Shown: positions 43,788 to 53,600 of the stretch, in pieces
How positions within the stretch are numbered: the first letter of the stretch is position 1
How the letters are laid out: each line of letters starts with the position of its first letter
Origin: Pseudomonadota bacterium
GTDB lineage: Bacteria; Pseudomonadota; Gammaproteobacteria; Burkholderiales; Rhodocyclaceae
DNA: 64,000 nt
Assembly: GCA_026399515.1 (NCBI GenBank)
Contig: JAPLQT010000117.1
Span: forward strand, 302,117-366,116
Reading direction: 5' to 3'
Notes under the pieces: generated by a model
Told to the model about the DNA's origin: nothing
Seen by the model: only the letters and a program-made list of their open reading frames with translations
The model's database searches: none
Translations under genes and position numbers: made by a program

Positions 43788-45620
43788 ATGGCCAGAATAT
43801 TCTGCACCATCAGTGGCTTTCAGCCTGACGTCGTCAATAAGCTCCACGCCGGAGCGCAGCGTACGCTGACTATTGACAGTGCCTGGGCCTTAGGCGGAAT
43901 CCTGGCGTGCGGCGTATCCGCCGCCTATCTGTTCTGGTTTTGCACCGCGTCCTGGGTAGTTGCGGTGACTTCCACTCTTATCGTACTCGCCATTCTCTGT
44001 GCGCTACAGGGAATTGTAATCACCGGTACCGGTCTTGATAGTTCCCTGCCATCGGAAGCCCAGCAGCGTTGGCGGCCAAGCAAGGCACGCGCTGTATTGT
44101 TCATTCTTTTTGCGGTGATTTTTTCGCAACCGCTGTTGATTCATGTTTACCAGAAATTTTATGCGCCGGATATTCCACGCTTGATTGCCGCCGGTAAGGT
44201 GCTGCACTTGGAGCTATTCAAGAACAGTCGCAAGCGTGAAGAGGATGGTTTGCTGTTGCAGTTGGCTACATTGAGGGAGGCATCGGGGCGACAAAGTACA
44301 GTAGATCGCACTGACACTTATATAAAGCCTGGCGATGCTGCAACTGTCATTGGGGTGAATTCGGATGATCGGCGCAAGGCGATGCTGATCGGCAATCAAT
44401 CCTACCGTTCAGTCCAGGCGCTTGACAATGCCATCAAAGACTCAGCTGACATGGCGAATGCACTACGGAAGATCGGATTTTCAGTAACCCAACAAGCAGA
44501 CGGTACGCGCAAAGACATGGAAATTGCGTTGGATCGTTACATAAGATCGATCAAACCTGGTGACATCAGCGTGCTCTTTTACAGTGGGCACGGCTTCCAG
44601 GATCGTGGCAACAACTACTTGGTGGGCATCGATGCCAAACTTACCGACACCAAAGCCGTTGGTGTAAATAATGTGATTGAGTCGATTAGCGCACGACAAC
44701 CACTGGCAAATGTAATAGTACTCGATGCATGCCGGAGCTTCGCTCAGGGAGGGGCAGGCGGCTTGGCGACGACTGAGGCAGGTCTCAATACATACATCGC
44801 ATTCGCTGCCAAGCCAGGGCAGGTCGCCCGCGAGCCCAGTCGTCCTGGCGCCAACGGCTTCTTTACTGCAGCCATACTTAAGCACATTTGGCGTCCCATT
44901 GATATAGACCCCATATTTCGAGATGTCCGCGCGGAGGTAGCACAGCAGACTCACAATCTCCAAGAAACGTGGACAGCTCATAGCCTGAAGAACAGCCTGG
45001 TCTTGGCCTCGGCTGAATCCGCCAAATCTGCCCCTCCGTCCAGCCCAACGGACGCCACGTCGAATGGTGTCGCCAGACCAATTGGGAACCAAGCTTCCTG
45101 CGAATCACTGAGTAAGGCAGTGCCTTCCGAGAGCCGCAAGCGTTGGATTGCCGAATGCGTTGAAGCCAAGGCGTTAAAACTGCGAGACGACCTCATGGAG
45201 CACAGACAATGGACACGGGAAGAAATTGCCCGCCTCGAGCAACAGTCGCGGAGAAGTGGGCACACTGCAGCGGAACTCATGACGTTATTCTTTTCGCTCT
45301 GGTCGCACCCATTTTTCTCGCTCGCTGGAACTACACTCATCACACTCCTGCTCGCCGGCGGTTTCATTCGACGAGACCTTCGTCCAGAAGCGCTCTTGGC
45401 ATATGAGCGCGTACTACAGACGGACCACAATCGTTTCGTCGGGGAGTTGAAGGAAGACTATGTGCGCCGGGCCGGACAATTCCACTATGCACCGCCCGTT
45501 GATGTTATTAGCATGAGGGCCGCACCAAAACAACCCGACTTGGCAATTGACACGACGCCCCGTGCTCTTGATCAATTATATGCATATTGGACTAAACAAC
45601 CGATCACGGCGCCAGCATGA
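43788..45620 (+). CDS. Membrane-anchored caspase-like protease (C14)
   Basis: The 610-aa protein has three hydrophobic segments near the N-terminus (about 33-52, 53-80 and 103-120), then a caspase p20-like domain from about 205: KAMLIGNQSYRSVQALDNAIKDS, the catalytic H in VLFYSGHGFQD (about 267) and the catalytic C in VIVLDACRSF (about 315). The C-terminal part has another membrane segment (FSLAGTTLITLLLAGGFI). It therefore spans the membrane on both sides of the protease. Its stop overlaps the second DUF4407 gene start (ATGA). It is likely to be the triggered effector of the cluster. Confidence 0.88.
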   Translation: MARIFCTISGFQPDVVNKLHAGAQRTLTIDSAWALGGILACGVSAAYLFWFCTASWVVAVTSTLIVLAILCALQGIVITGTGLDSSLPSEAQQRWRPSKARAVLFILFAVIFSQPLLIHVYQKFYAPDIPRLIAAGKVLHLELFKNSRKREEDGLLLQLATLREASGRQSTVDRTDTYIKPGDAATVIGVNSDDRRKAMLIGNQSYRSVQALDNAIKDSADMANALRKIGFSVTQQADGTRKDMEIALDRYIRSIKPGDISVLFYSGHGFQDRGNNYLVGIDAKLTDTKAVGVNNVIESISARQPLANVIVLDACRSFAQGGAGGLATTEAGLNTYIAFAAKPGQVAREPSRPGANGFFTAAILKHIWRPIDIDPIFRDVRAEVAQQTHNLQETWTAHSLKNSLVLASAESAKSAPPSSPTDATSNGVARPIGNQASCESLSKAVPSESRKRWIAECVEAKALKLRDDLMEHRQWTREEIARLEQQSRRSGHTAAELMTLFFSLWSHPFFSLAGTTLITLLLAGGFIRRDLRPEALLAYERVLQTDHNRFVGELKEDYVRRAGQFHYAPPVDVISMRAAPKQPDLAIDTTPRALDQLYAYWTKQPITAPA

Positions 45621-46732
45621 ACCTCCAAACGATTCTTATTGAGGCGGCGGGGTCCGATCAGCAATTATTAGTCTCCGGCCCTCGGTCGGAAAAGTTCAAG
45701 CACATCTGCAAGGGTGTGCTTGCGACAATGATTGGCGTACTGAGCATTATTTCAGTGACCTACGCGCTGGCAGTCATCCTCACACCGCAGGGCGCACTTT
45801 CACGCGGTGAAAAGCTGACTAATTACGGACTGTGCGTGGCATTGGGGCTTTGCTGGGGATTGATAATTTTCAATATGTATCGGTTCGTTCTATCCTCGAC
45901 CGGGCATGGCAAGGGTATTGAGAGAGTTTCGGTCAATGAACTCGCGAATGCGATGCCGAAAGTCTTCATGGCTGCCTTCATCGCATTTTGTGTCAGCATC
46001 CCAATCGGCGTCGCGCTGCTTCGCGGACAGATCGAGTCTGAGCTTTCTTCGACCCAGATTAAGTTGGTCGCAAGTTTGGATTCCGATGTAGACCAGCTTT
46101 ACGTCGCAAAGCTCGATCACCTATACTCGGCACAGGCGCACGCTTCAGAAGAGACCAGGTATTTGACAGACCGCTTGAGAAGATTGAGCCAGATTGGAAC
46201 CGCAAACCGAGACAAGCGCAATCGCCAGATTGTTAGTAGGTCTGTAACATCAGCCGCAGAAGAGCGGCTGGCGCTTAAGGCAGAACTGGACAAGACCAGG
46301 AAGTCGTTGGTGGCGTTGCACTCCTCTACCCAAGAATTGCGAGATGAAATCAGAAAACGCAAAGAGGACAATTGGAAGTTAGTCAAGAATGCTGACACGC
46401 TCCTAAATGAGACCGAACGAGCATTCGAACAGCAGATGCCCTTGCTTTTGTTTCTTATGCTATTCATGTTGCTGGTCCACATTTCGCCACTACTGCTACA
46501 ACTACTTTCGAACAAAAGCCCATACGATTATCAAGTCGAATGTCAGAATGAAATTCTCCTGACGAAGAGGGGCATCGCCCCGGATGCCTCAATGATCCAA
46601 TTGCTTGGAAGAAACCGCTGGATTGATCGATTCTCGGTTGCCGAGAAAATATTGGAAGGAAGGCGTCTGTATTTGAAAAATCGACAAGATTTGACTCGTG
46701 AGCGACTACGACAGCATACCGAAAACGCTTAG
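45617..46732 (+). CDS. Second DUF4407-type membrane coiled-coil protein
   Basis: The 371-aa protein repeats the layout of the one at 42430: membrane segments (about 35-55, 70-92, 115-135), IFNMYRFVLSSTGHGKG, a coiled coil of about 130 residues, a membrane segment (LLLFLMLFMLLVHISPLLLQLL) and SPYDYQVECQNEILLTKRGIA. The shared SSTGHG and PYDY..QNEI motifs show the two are paralogues. The start codon overlaps the caspase gene stop, so this member is coupled to the protease. Confidence 0.85.
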   Translation: MNLQTILIEAAGSDQQLLVSGPRSEKFKHICKGVLATMIGVLSIISVTYALAVILTPQGALSRGEKLTNYGLCVALGLCWGLIIFNMYRFVLSSTGHGKGIERVSVNELANAMPKVFMAAFIAFCVSIPIGVALLRGQIESELSSTQIKLVASLDSDVDQLYVAKLDHLYSAQAHASEETRYLTDRLRRLSQIGTANRDKRNRQIVSRSVTSAAEERLALKAELDKTRKSLVALHSSTQELRDEIRKRKEDNWKLVKNADTLLNETERAFEQQMPLLLFLMLFMLLVHISPLLLQLLSNKSPYDYQVECQNEILLTKRGIAPDASMIQLLGRNRWIDRFSVAEKILEGRRLYLKNRQDLTRERLRQHTENA

Positions 46733-46954
46733 TAACATATGCAATGCAAGGTAAATACAACGTACCCAATCGCTATGCACTGGAGCCTCGGCTATTCGAG
46801 GTCCAATAATCTCATTATTCAAGGTTCATCTTGAGAGGCAACTCCCACAAAGGATTCCTAGAAACAATCACCAAGATGTCTGCACTGAATCAACATTGGG
46901 CTAATATAGGCCAATTGCCCACCTAACTTGAAGAATACGTCCAAGGAGCATGCC

Positions 46955-47668
46955 GTGACGAGTATATGGAACACTGAAACTTGCTATGAAATCGACGATC
47001 GCAAGCCGCGTTTCGCAGTGATTCCCATCGGCTCCTTTGAGCAGCATGGACGCCACTTGCCAGTTACAACCGACACACTAGTTGCGGCCGTATTAAGTAA
47101 GGCAGTATGCGACGCCTATAGCGGACTCCTGATTTCTCCCATTACTATTTCTTGCTCTCATGAGCATGTAGGCTTCCCGGCTTCGTTCTCGATATCGGCG
47201 GAAACCTTGGCCCGCGTACTCAAAGACCTGATTGGATCCATTCAGGCACAAGGCATTGCTTTCGCTGTCATTGTGAACGGACACGGGGGAAACTATATCG
47301 TAGGTAACGTAGCTCAGGAGCTGAATATGCTAGGGCCTCGAGTATTTGTGTGCCCGACCCGACAACACTGGCAAGTGGCGATGAAATACGCAGGAGTTGA
47401 GAAATCTATCAGCGAGGACATGCATGGCGGCGAAGTGGAAACATCGATTCTCCTGCATGCGATGCCTGAAGTTGTGAGAATGGACAAGATTGAAGATTGT
47501 GAAGCAACTGAACGCCCGTTATTGACGTTGCATGGGATACGGCGATACACGCAGAGTGGGATCATAGGGTTTCCTTCCAAGGCCACACCGAAAAAGGGAC
47601 AGTTGCTTCTGGAAAAGATGACAGAAGTAATCGGTATGGACATAGAAGATTTATTGGCCGGCCGATAG
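46955..47668 (+). CDS. Creatininase-family amidohydrolase
   Basis: The 237-aa enzyme starts at a GTG with AAGGAG seven bases upstream. Family motifs are clear: VIPIGSFEQHGRHLPVTTDT, SCSHEHVGFPASFSIS, IVNGHGGNY and EDMHGGEVETSILL, which hold the two metal ions. Family members open small cyclic or formyl amides (creatinine amidohydrolase, MftE, FAPy deformylase). It follows the DUF4407/caspase genes by 222 bp and is 12 bp before a regulator gene, so it starts a small separate unit. Confidence 0.9.
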   Translation: MTSIWNTETCYEIDDRKPRFAVIPIGSFEQHGRHLPVTTDTLVAAVLSKAVCDAYSGLLISPITISCSHEHVGFPASFSISAETLARVLKDLIGSIQAQGIAFAVIVNGHGGNYIVGNVAQELNMLGPRVFVCPTRQHWQVAMKYAGVEKSISEDMHGGEVETSILLHAMPEVVRMDKIEDCEATERPLLTLHGIRRYTQSGIIGFPSKATPKKGQLLLEKMTEVIGMDIEDLLAGR

Positions 47669-47680
47669 AGGGAGGAGTCC

Positions 47681-48394
47681 ATGAGTGGCGCTTCTCTGGC
47701 ATGGTACGAGATCTATGATGAGCTACGCTCAAGAATTAAGTCAGGGGAGTTGCGCGCAGAAGCCAGTGTCGACAAGTCGCTAATAGCCCCTGGCGCGAGC
47801 GAATCAGATTTCAGCCGGGCGATAGAAAGGTTGCTTGGCGAGGGGCTGCTAAGGCCTGACGTTACTGGAGACATTACTATCGCACGGACCCGGGCACGCT
47901 CCCGCCGAAGTAGCTCGTTTCATGATGACTATACGGCACAAGGTCGCCTCCCCTCAACCAAGACTATTGACTTGTCGCTGATGCCTATCGAAGAAGCGCC
48001 TTCGTCTGTTCAAGAAGCCTTAGATAACACGAGTTGTTCAATGCTGGTGCGCCATTATCATGTCCAGAGCGTTGATGGTGTTCCTCATGCAATTGCCGAC
48101 TCTTTCGTGCCCTATGAACTCGTAGGCAAGCGTTGGAAGGATATCAAAGCCGGTAATCACAATATATCTGCGGTACTCTCCGAACTTGGTTATCAGGTGA
48201 CTGAAAAACAAGAAACCCTTTTTGTTGACTCACCGACCCTGCCAGAGCGAGAACATTTGGCCATTGTTTCTATGCCCGGAGTAGCCGTTGTTCGCCTCAA
48301 TTGCATAGTGTGGGCGCTGGACCAAATTGTCGAGATATGTCTGCTTTGTGACAGGGCAGACCTCTACGAATTTACGTATCGCGTTAAATCCTAG
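47681..48394 (+). CDS. GntR/UTRA-like transcriptional regulator
   Basis: The 237-aa protein has an N-terminal winged-helix-like region (ASLAWYEIYDELRSRIKSGEL, then DFSRAIERLLGEGLLRPD) of GntR type and a UTRA-like ligand domain (LVRHYHVQSVDGVPHAIADSFVPYELVGKRW, then LSELGYQVTEKQETLFV). The HTH is shorter and more diverged than usual. It is probably the regulator of the adjacent creatininase-like gene, responding to its substrate or product; that is inferred from neighbourhood. Confidence 0.75.
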   Translation: MSGASLAWYEIYDELRSRIKSGELRAEASVDKSLIAPGASESDFSRAIERLLGEGLLRPDVTGDITIARTRARSRRSSSFHDDYTAQGRLPSTKTIDLSLMPIEEAPSSVQEALDNTSCSMLVRHYHVQSVDGVPHAIADSFVPYELVGKRWKDIKAGNHNISAVLSELGYQVTEKQETLFVDSPTLPEREHLAIVSMPGVAVVRLNCIVWALDQIVEICLLCDRADLYEFTYRVKS

Positions 48395-48411
48395 GTGAAA
48401 GACAATAAGCT

Positions 48412-49203
48412 GTGAGCCAGAGCCTTGAGCAGATGTTCAATCGGCATGTGCCTAGCGCCATACGAGAATCCGAACAGAGTGACTTTGATGATTCCGTTCT
48501 TCTTAACATGGGGCATCGAGTCATTGATGAGTTCTGGTTGGAACACAAATCCGACTTTGTTAGGTATAGCGCCCACAAACTTAATCTCGAGTCAGAGATC
48601 GACATCCTGAGTCTAGAAAATCTTCCTGCTAGCCATCTGCGAACATTGTTGAAATCATTCATGGCGGCCGAGATCGAGCTCCGCATAGAACCAAGAATGA
48701 CAATCGAACAAAGATCGAAACTGGGCGCATTGTTCAGAAATATTGGGGACGGGTTTCTGGTGCTACGATGGCTTGCTCACGCCCGCTTCTGCTTCTCTCG
48801 CGGAGCCCAGTTATTCGGCGACTTGCGGCTCCATAGGCATGAAGACGAATGTTGGTACCGCGAAGGCAAGGCTGCCTTGGCTCAAACAACGGGCTGGCCC
48901 CGCGCAAAAGCAATCTCCCTTTACATTTTTGCTGGCTTCGGTTACCAGCCCTATCGCCTATTGTATTGTTGCGGGCTGACTGTCGTATTGTTCACTCTGA
49001 TCTATACACAACTCGAGCCGAGATGGACTCTTTTCCAATGCTTCTCGGTAAGCAGCATGAATTACTTGTCTGCTTTGGGTTATGGCGACGTAAGAGACTC
49101 GTTGCCTTCGACCCAACTTGCAGTAATTTTGCAGGGCTTTTTTTCCCTTGTTTTGAACTCAACCCTTTTTGCATTGCTCGTTCGAAGGTGGTTTAGGTCA
49201 TAG
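48412..49203 (+). CDS. Two-helix ion-channel protein
   Basis: The 263-aa protein has a soluble N-terminal region of about 180 residues and a C-terminal channel unit: a membrane helix (LLYCCGLTVVLFTLIYTQL), a pore loop SMNYLSALGYGDV in which GYGD is the potassium-channel selectivity filter, and a second helix (LAVILQGFFSLVLNSTLFALLV). The GTG at 48412 is the start reported; an ATG seven codons later is possible. Such channels with cytoplasmic sensor domains occur as membrane-depolarising effectors. Whether it works with the caspase cluster is unknown. Confidence 0.8.
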   Translation: MSQSLEQMFNRHVPSAIRESEQSDFDDSVLLNMGHRVIDEFWLEHKSDFVRYSAHKLNLESEIDILSLENLPASHLRTLLKSFMAAEIELRIEPRMTIEQRSKLGALFRNIGDGFLVLRWLAHARFCFSRGAQLFGDLRLHRHEDECWYREGKAALAQTTGWPRAKAISLYIFAGFGYQPYRLLYCCGLTVVLFTLIYTQLEPRWTLFQCFSVSSMNYLSALGYGDVRDSLPSTQLAVILQGFFSLVLNSTLFALLVRRWFRS

Positions 49204-49616
49204 CCTTGATACCTGCCAGGCGTTTGATCAGGCTATTGAGAGAAAGAATCAGCGACGGACGGGCAGTTTCGGACCGTGTCATGTTTGGCACCGACCGGCA
49301 TATGTTGGGCAAGGTTTTGGATGCACAAAACCGCGGGTTCACGCCCTAAAAAGTACGCCCACTCTGTCTTCAATTCGGTGGTGAATTGTGCCTATAATTT
49401 GAAGATGGACTTATCCGGATAATGCATAACTCAATAGCGCTCACAATAGGTAGGCCTGTGAGAGATTTGGGCGGGTCAATGAAATCGTGGCAGGTGGGTC
49501 AAAAGACCACGTCGGCGTCAACAACCTCGTCGATGAATGGCTCGCTGCCTACGAAGAAACGACCCGTCATGCCCCCACCGTCGTGACGTTGGACGATCAC
49601 GGATTCACCTTCCTCA
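49204..49616. other. Gap with possible gene remnant
   Basis: About 410 bp between convergent genes. From a GTG at 49487 a 45-codon frame ending at 49624 reads as ordinary protein (VNNLVDEWLAAYEETTRHA, then VVTLDDHGFTFL), with no start signal and no recognised family. It looks like the C-terminal end of a lost gene. Nothing else was seen. Confidence 0.35.
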
Positions 49617-50630
49617 TCAACTAAGCGCCTCTTCAAGCAAGAGCAACTTATCGCGCGCTCCTGCGATAATTGCTAAGCGATTGTGCACATTTACAGGAAC
49701 CAGTCTTCGGCGCTTCGTCCCGGCCTTTTCAGAAAGAAATACATCCACATCCACCTTTAGGGCCGACGCAAACGCAAACCAAAGAAGTCCCATGGCTACG
49801 TTGTCTTCTTCTCCGTCTACGGCAGCCCAGGCTGCCCCTGTCTCTTTAAGGCGAGTCCACTCGGGGTCGTCATCCCTGCCCATCAAGTGAAAGCTTCCGT
49901 CATTTCCGCGAATTGCAACCTCGCATCCTCGCAACTTAAAATTCTCTCCGGAGATTAGATCACCTGAAACCTTGTGACCGCCTCCAAGTACTCGTTCCCC
50001 GCCAATAGGATAGTCGATGGTCTGGGTTGGACCGGTCGAACGTACATACGATTTCCGCGAAACAGTTGCGTCTGGACTTCGTGAGAGCTCCTCTGTGGCT
50101 TCCTCCAGACTGAGCCCGTGCTTCTCGGCTCGGCTCACCATGTTGTCGCCCACATCTATGGCAGCCATTGAAATCTTGGCGGCCATTGCCGCCAGGTGCT
50201 CAGCCTCAGCCAGCGCTGTATCCTCAATCGTTGATGGTCCTCCCGTTGCCTTGCCCAGCCGGTCTTCAGGCCCACCAACACCCGTACCTGAATCATCCAT
50301 GTGACGGACGTTATCGGCTGTCCGATGTTCGGACGCTCCCTTCTCGGCAGTCGAAATCAGGTCGCCCTGCGGAGTTGCGGGTACGATCAGTATCAACGGA
50401 AGATTCAGTGGGAGATCAATAACAACTTCGCCGTGGACGAGGTTCGGATTTGAGCTTTCGAGATCCCCCTTTGCCTTGCGGAGCTTTTGGATGGCCGTCT
50501 CAAACATGATGGGGTGCCCGGATCCTTCAACGCCAGTTGACATGATGACGCCATACCTTCCCTCGGTTAGACATTTCTGGTCGAGATATCTTTTCTTTCG
50601 GTTACTTCTCAGGCGTTTCTGTGTCTTCAT
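49617..50630 (-). CDS. Unknown protein downstream of giant recombinase-like gene
   Basis: The 337-aa protein has a basic N-terminus (KTQKRLRSNRKKR), an acidic/glycine-rich middle and a helical C-terminus (FASALKVDVDVFLSEKAG). No domain is recognised. Its start overlaps the last 29 bp of the giant recombinase-like gene, so the two are probably translated together and may function together in element maintenance. Confidence 0.6.
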   Translation of the reverse strand: MKTQKRLRSNRKKRYLDQKCLTEGRYGVIMSTGVEGSGHPIMFETAIQKLRKAKGDLESSNPNLVHGEVVIDLPLNLPLILIVPATPQGDLISTAEKGASEHRTADNVRHMDDSGTGVGGPEDRLGKATGGPSTIEDTALAEAEHLAAMAAKISMAAIDVGDNMVSRAEKHGLSLEEATEELSRSPDATVSRKSYVRSTGPTQTIDYPIGGERVLGGGHKVSGDLISGENFKLRGCEVAIRGNDGSFHLMGRDDDPEWTRLKETGAAWAAVDGEEDNVAMGLLWFAFASALKVDVDVFLSEKAGTKRRRLVPVNVHNRLAIIAGARDKLLLLEEALS

Positions 50631-53600
50631 GAAGAATTCCCTTAGGGTTAATCAAAAGTGAGAGTGCGCAGGCGGTTACAAGGAATGATATGGAAGGTGA
50701 GGCGCGAGCGCTCACCATGCTGACAGCGCTCTTGGCGGGCACGAACCTCAACATTGCCTGGACACCTCGATTGAAGTGGCGGTCTTTGATGAACCGCACT
50801 TTTTTTGCGCCGATGGACTTGATGCGCTGGAGAAGATGGTCATCAATGGCCGAACTGCCGTTCCGCCTCATCACAACCTCGACCGTGATGTCATTGGAGC
50901 GCCAAACAGTGATCCAACGATAGAACTCCAAGACGTCCTCCCGATTGACGAACGTCCAAGAATCACCAATCAAATCAATTGACGCCGCAAGGTGATTAAC
51001 TGCCAGCATCGTCGGCGGCGTGGCATTCATTGCGATTGCCAAACCCGTTGAGACTATGGAATCAACAAAAGTCTTCCTACTGATATCCGGGCGTGCACCA
51101 AGGCGGGAAGGACGGCGCCGTTGCAACGCAGCAATGCCCAGTTCCAATCGGCCTGCGTCGGCCTCAGTTAGCCTCGACGTAAGACGGGAGGCATTCTCGG
51201 ATTCGCCCAGAAGACGCAGACCAAAGTAGATCGCCATGCCCGATGGGACGTCCCGCTTGTCGGTGACATCATCCACTTCAATATGATCCAATTCAGATGA
51301 AACGAGCGAAGAAAGCTCCACGACCTTGGCGCGAGTTCCTAAGGGGACGGCGGGATCAAAGTTCTCGAAGAAATCCGGACTCGCTGAAACATGGCGACTC
51401 GCGCGTTTCCGATAGGTCACCGCCGGAATTCCTGTCACCGAAGCCAGGAATGCTGACGATGGGGTACAGCTGGCATCGTCGTTGATCTTATTGACCCAGA
51501 TGCGGCGATGAACGTCGAAATTGTGTCCGTAATTCTCAGCCGTCACGGTCGGTGAACTGTGGCTGGCCTCGGCCATAAGGTGGAACATTCCCTGGCGAAG
51601 TCTCAACGTACGACCTGCCCCATACCGCTCTTCCGCGTTCAACAGGCGTTCAATACCATGCGATATGGTTGTGTCCCTGGTGTCATGAATTGTGATTAGA
51701 GGCGATCCGGTCACGCACCAGAGAGCATTTGCGATCATGTCGTGGATTCGATCTGAAGTGTCGTGTGACCGCGCACCGAGGTCATCCCCGAACAACGGTA
51801 CTAATGAATCTCCCGGAAAGCGAGCCGCGCGCTTGTCGCAAATTGCTTTCAGTTCTACGACAAGTTCAGCGTCAGTTATCGGATACACGCATGGAGCGTT
51901 ATCGGACTTGAGGTCTGCGCCAGACTCCTTAGTGATGACGAAATGCGGGTGGGCAACAGTCAGTGCAAAATCGCACAGGCGCAGACATGCGATTGCATCC
52001 CAGCGATGAGGATGTTCCAGCAGAAGCTTCAGGGCGGTCGCGGCGCAATGCCAATCGTCACCGACCGTAAGCTGCCTGGCTTTGAGGAGAGAAATAGCCA
52101 GCGCCCCCTCGCGAGCAGATGCCATTTCGGCGTAAACGAATGCACAAGGAGGCGGCCCGGTTCTTCGGGAAGCTCGGACATCTAAGCCCAGCCAACCCAA
52201 GGCGTGGTTGATTGAGGTTCGAACTGGAGAGTCGAGAAGGGACGAATCGTCACCGGTTATACAGGATGCCACGATTGATTGCCAATCAACTTCGTCGAGA
52301 CTCGCTCCAGAGAGAGCGACGGCGGCTTTTTCGAGAAACTCACGAGAGCCGAATTCATACCGTGATAGTGTATGAATGTTCTTCAGTCCCTTGCAAAGGT
52401 GAATCTCATAGCCAACCGCGAGTCGCTGGTGACTCAGTTGTTCAAATGTTGGTTCGGCTGCTTCAAGATACTTCAGAAGCCACGAAATCGCGGTTGCATG
52501 AGAACTACCTCCCTTCACTTTGCGGATAGCTTTATTCACTGCGGATCGAAGCGTCTTCACCGTTCGCGACCTGCGGGTCCGGCGGCGTGCGTCGAATTTG
52601 GGATACTCGCAGACGCCGAGCATGTGACGCGCAACAGTTTCCGGCCTTGAGGTGCGTGCAAACCGAAGTCCCCGCACCCAATAGTTCAGTGCACCCGGCA
52701 TCCGTAGCGAGCGATACGCTGCCGCCGACGCCATGATGAAAGCGATTCCTTTACCTGTTGCCTCTGGGACGGCACCGGCGAGGAAATGCTCGATTTCGAT
52801 ATCGTCCGATCTTGGGACGGATACTCGGTCAACGCCAGGCTTGAGTCGATAAATGAGCCGGACCGTTATTTCGGACAACCGTACGCGGCGGATGCCTAAC
52901 GTACCGGACTTGCCATCAACGAAATGGACACGTCTTTCCCGGTAGATCGTTCCGTCGCTTATTTCCGCCAGTGTCGCCTTGAGTTCTCCATCGAGGGCAA
53001 TCCCGTCTTCAAAGATCAGGCTCAATGCCAGGCGCGCCCAACCATCTGGGACGGGTCTGCTGCGCCACGCACTGAAGAGGTCTGGGAAGTACGACGCCAA
53101 TAGGACAGTGTCGTCATCAAATGGGCATGACTCCCTTGGCCCGAGAGAGCCGCGTAGATTCCACTCCGGGGGCGTCTTGAGAAGCCTTGGAACATACTTT
53201 GGCAAGGTCAGCGGAATGGCCGATGCCTTGAGTTTCCGCGGTTCAATTTCGGGCGGCATTGGCAGTGACAGAGTGCCTAGCCATCGTTCGATCTTGTCTG
53301 CGCAACCTAAGGCAAACTCCAACGGAACAACCGCGCTCGACCCGCCGCAAGTTTCTTGCCCCGGATTGGCGCGCCCCATTATTCCCATTACGTCGGCACT
53401 GTCGGAGCCGGCTTCACGAAGCAAATAATCGAGGAAATGTCGTCCGAAATTTTCCTTGAATCCATATCTGGCGTACGCAATCGTCAAGTCCGCGGACCCC
53501 AATGCAACGGTTCGACCGTCTTTGGTGAATCGAAAAAACAGTGGGTGTCGATCACCATCAAGACTACGATCAGCGACCGATGCGATGGCATGGGCAAGGG

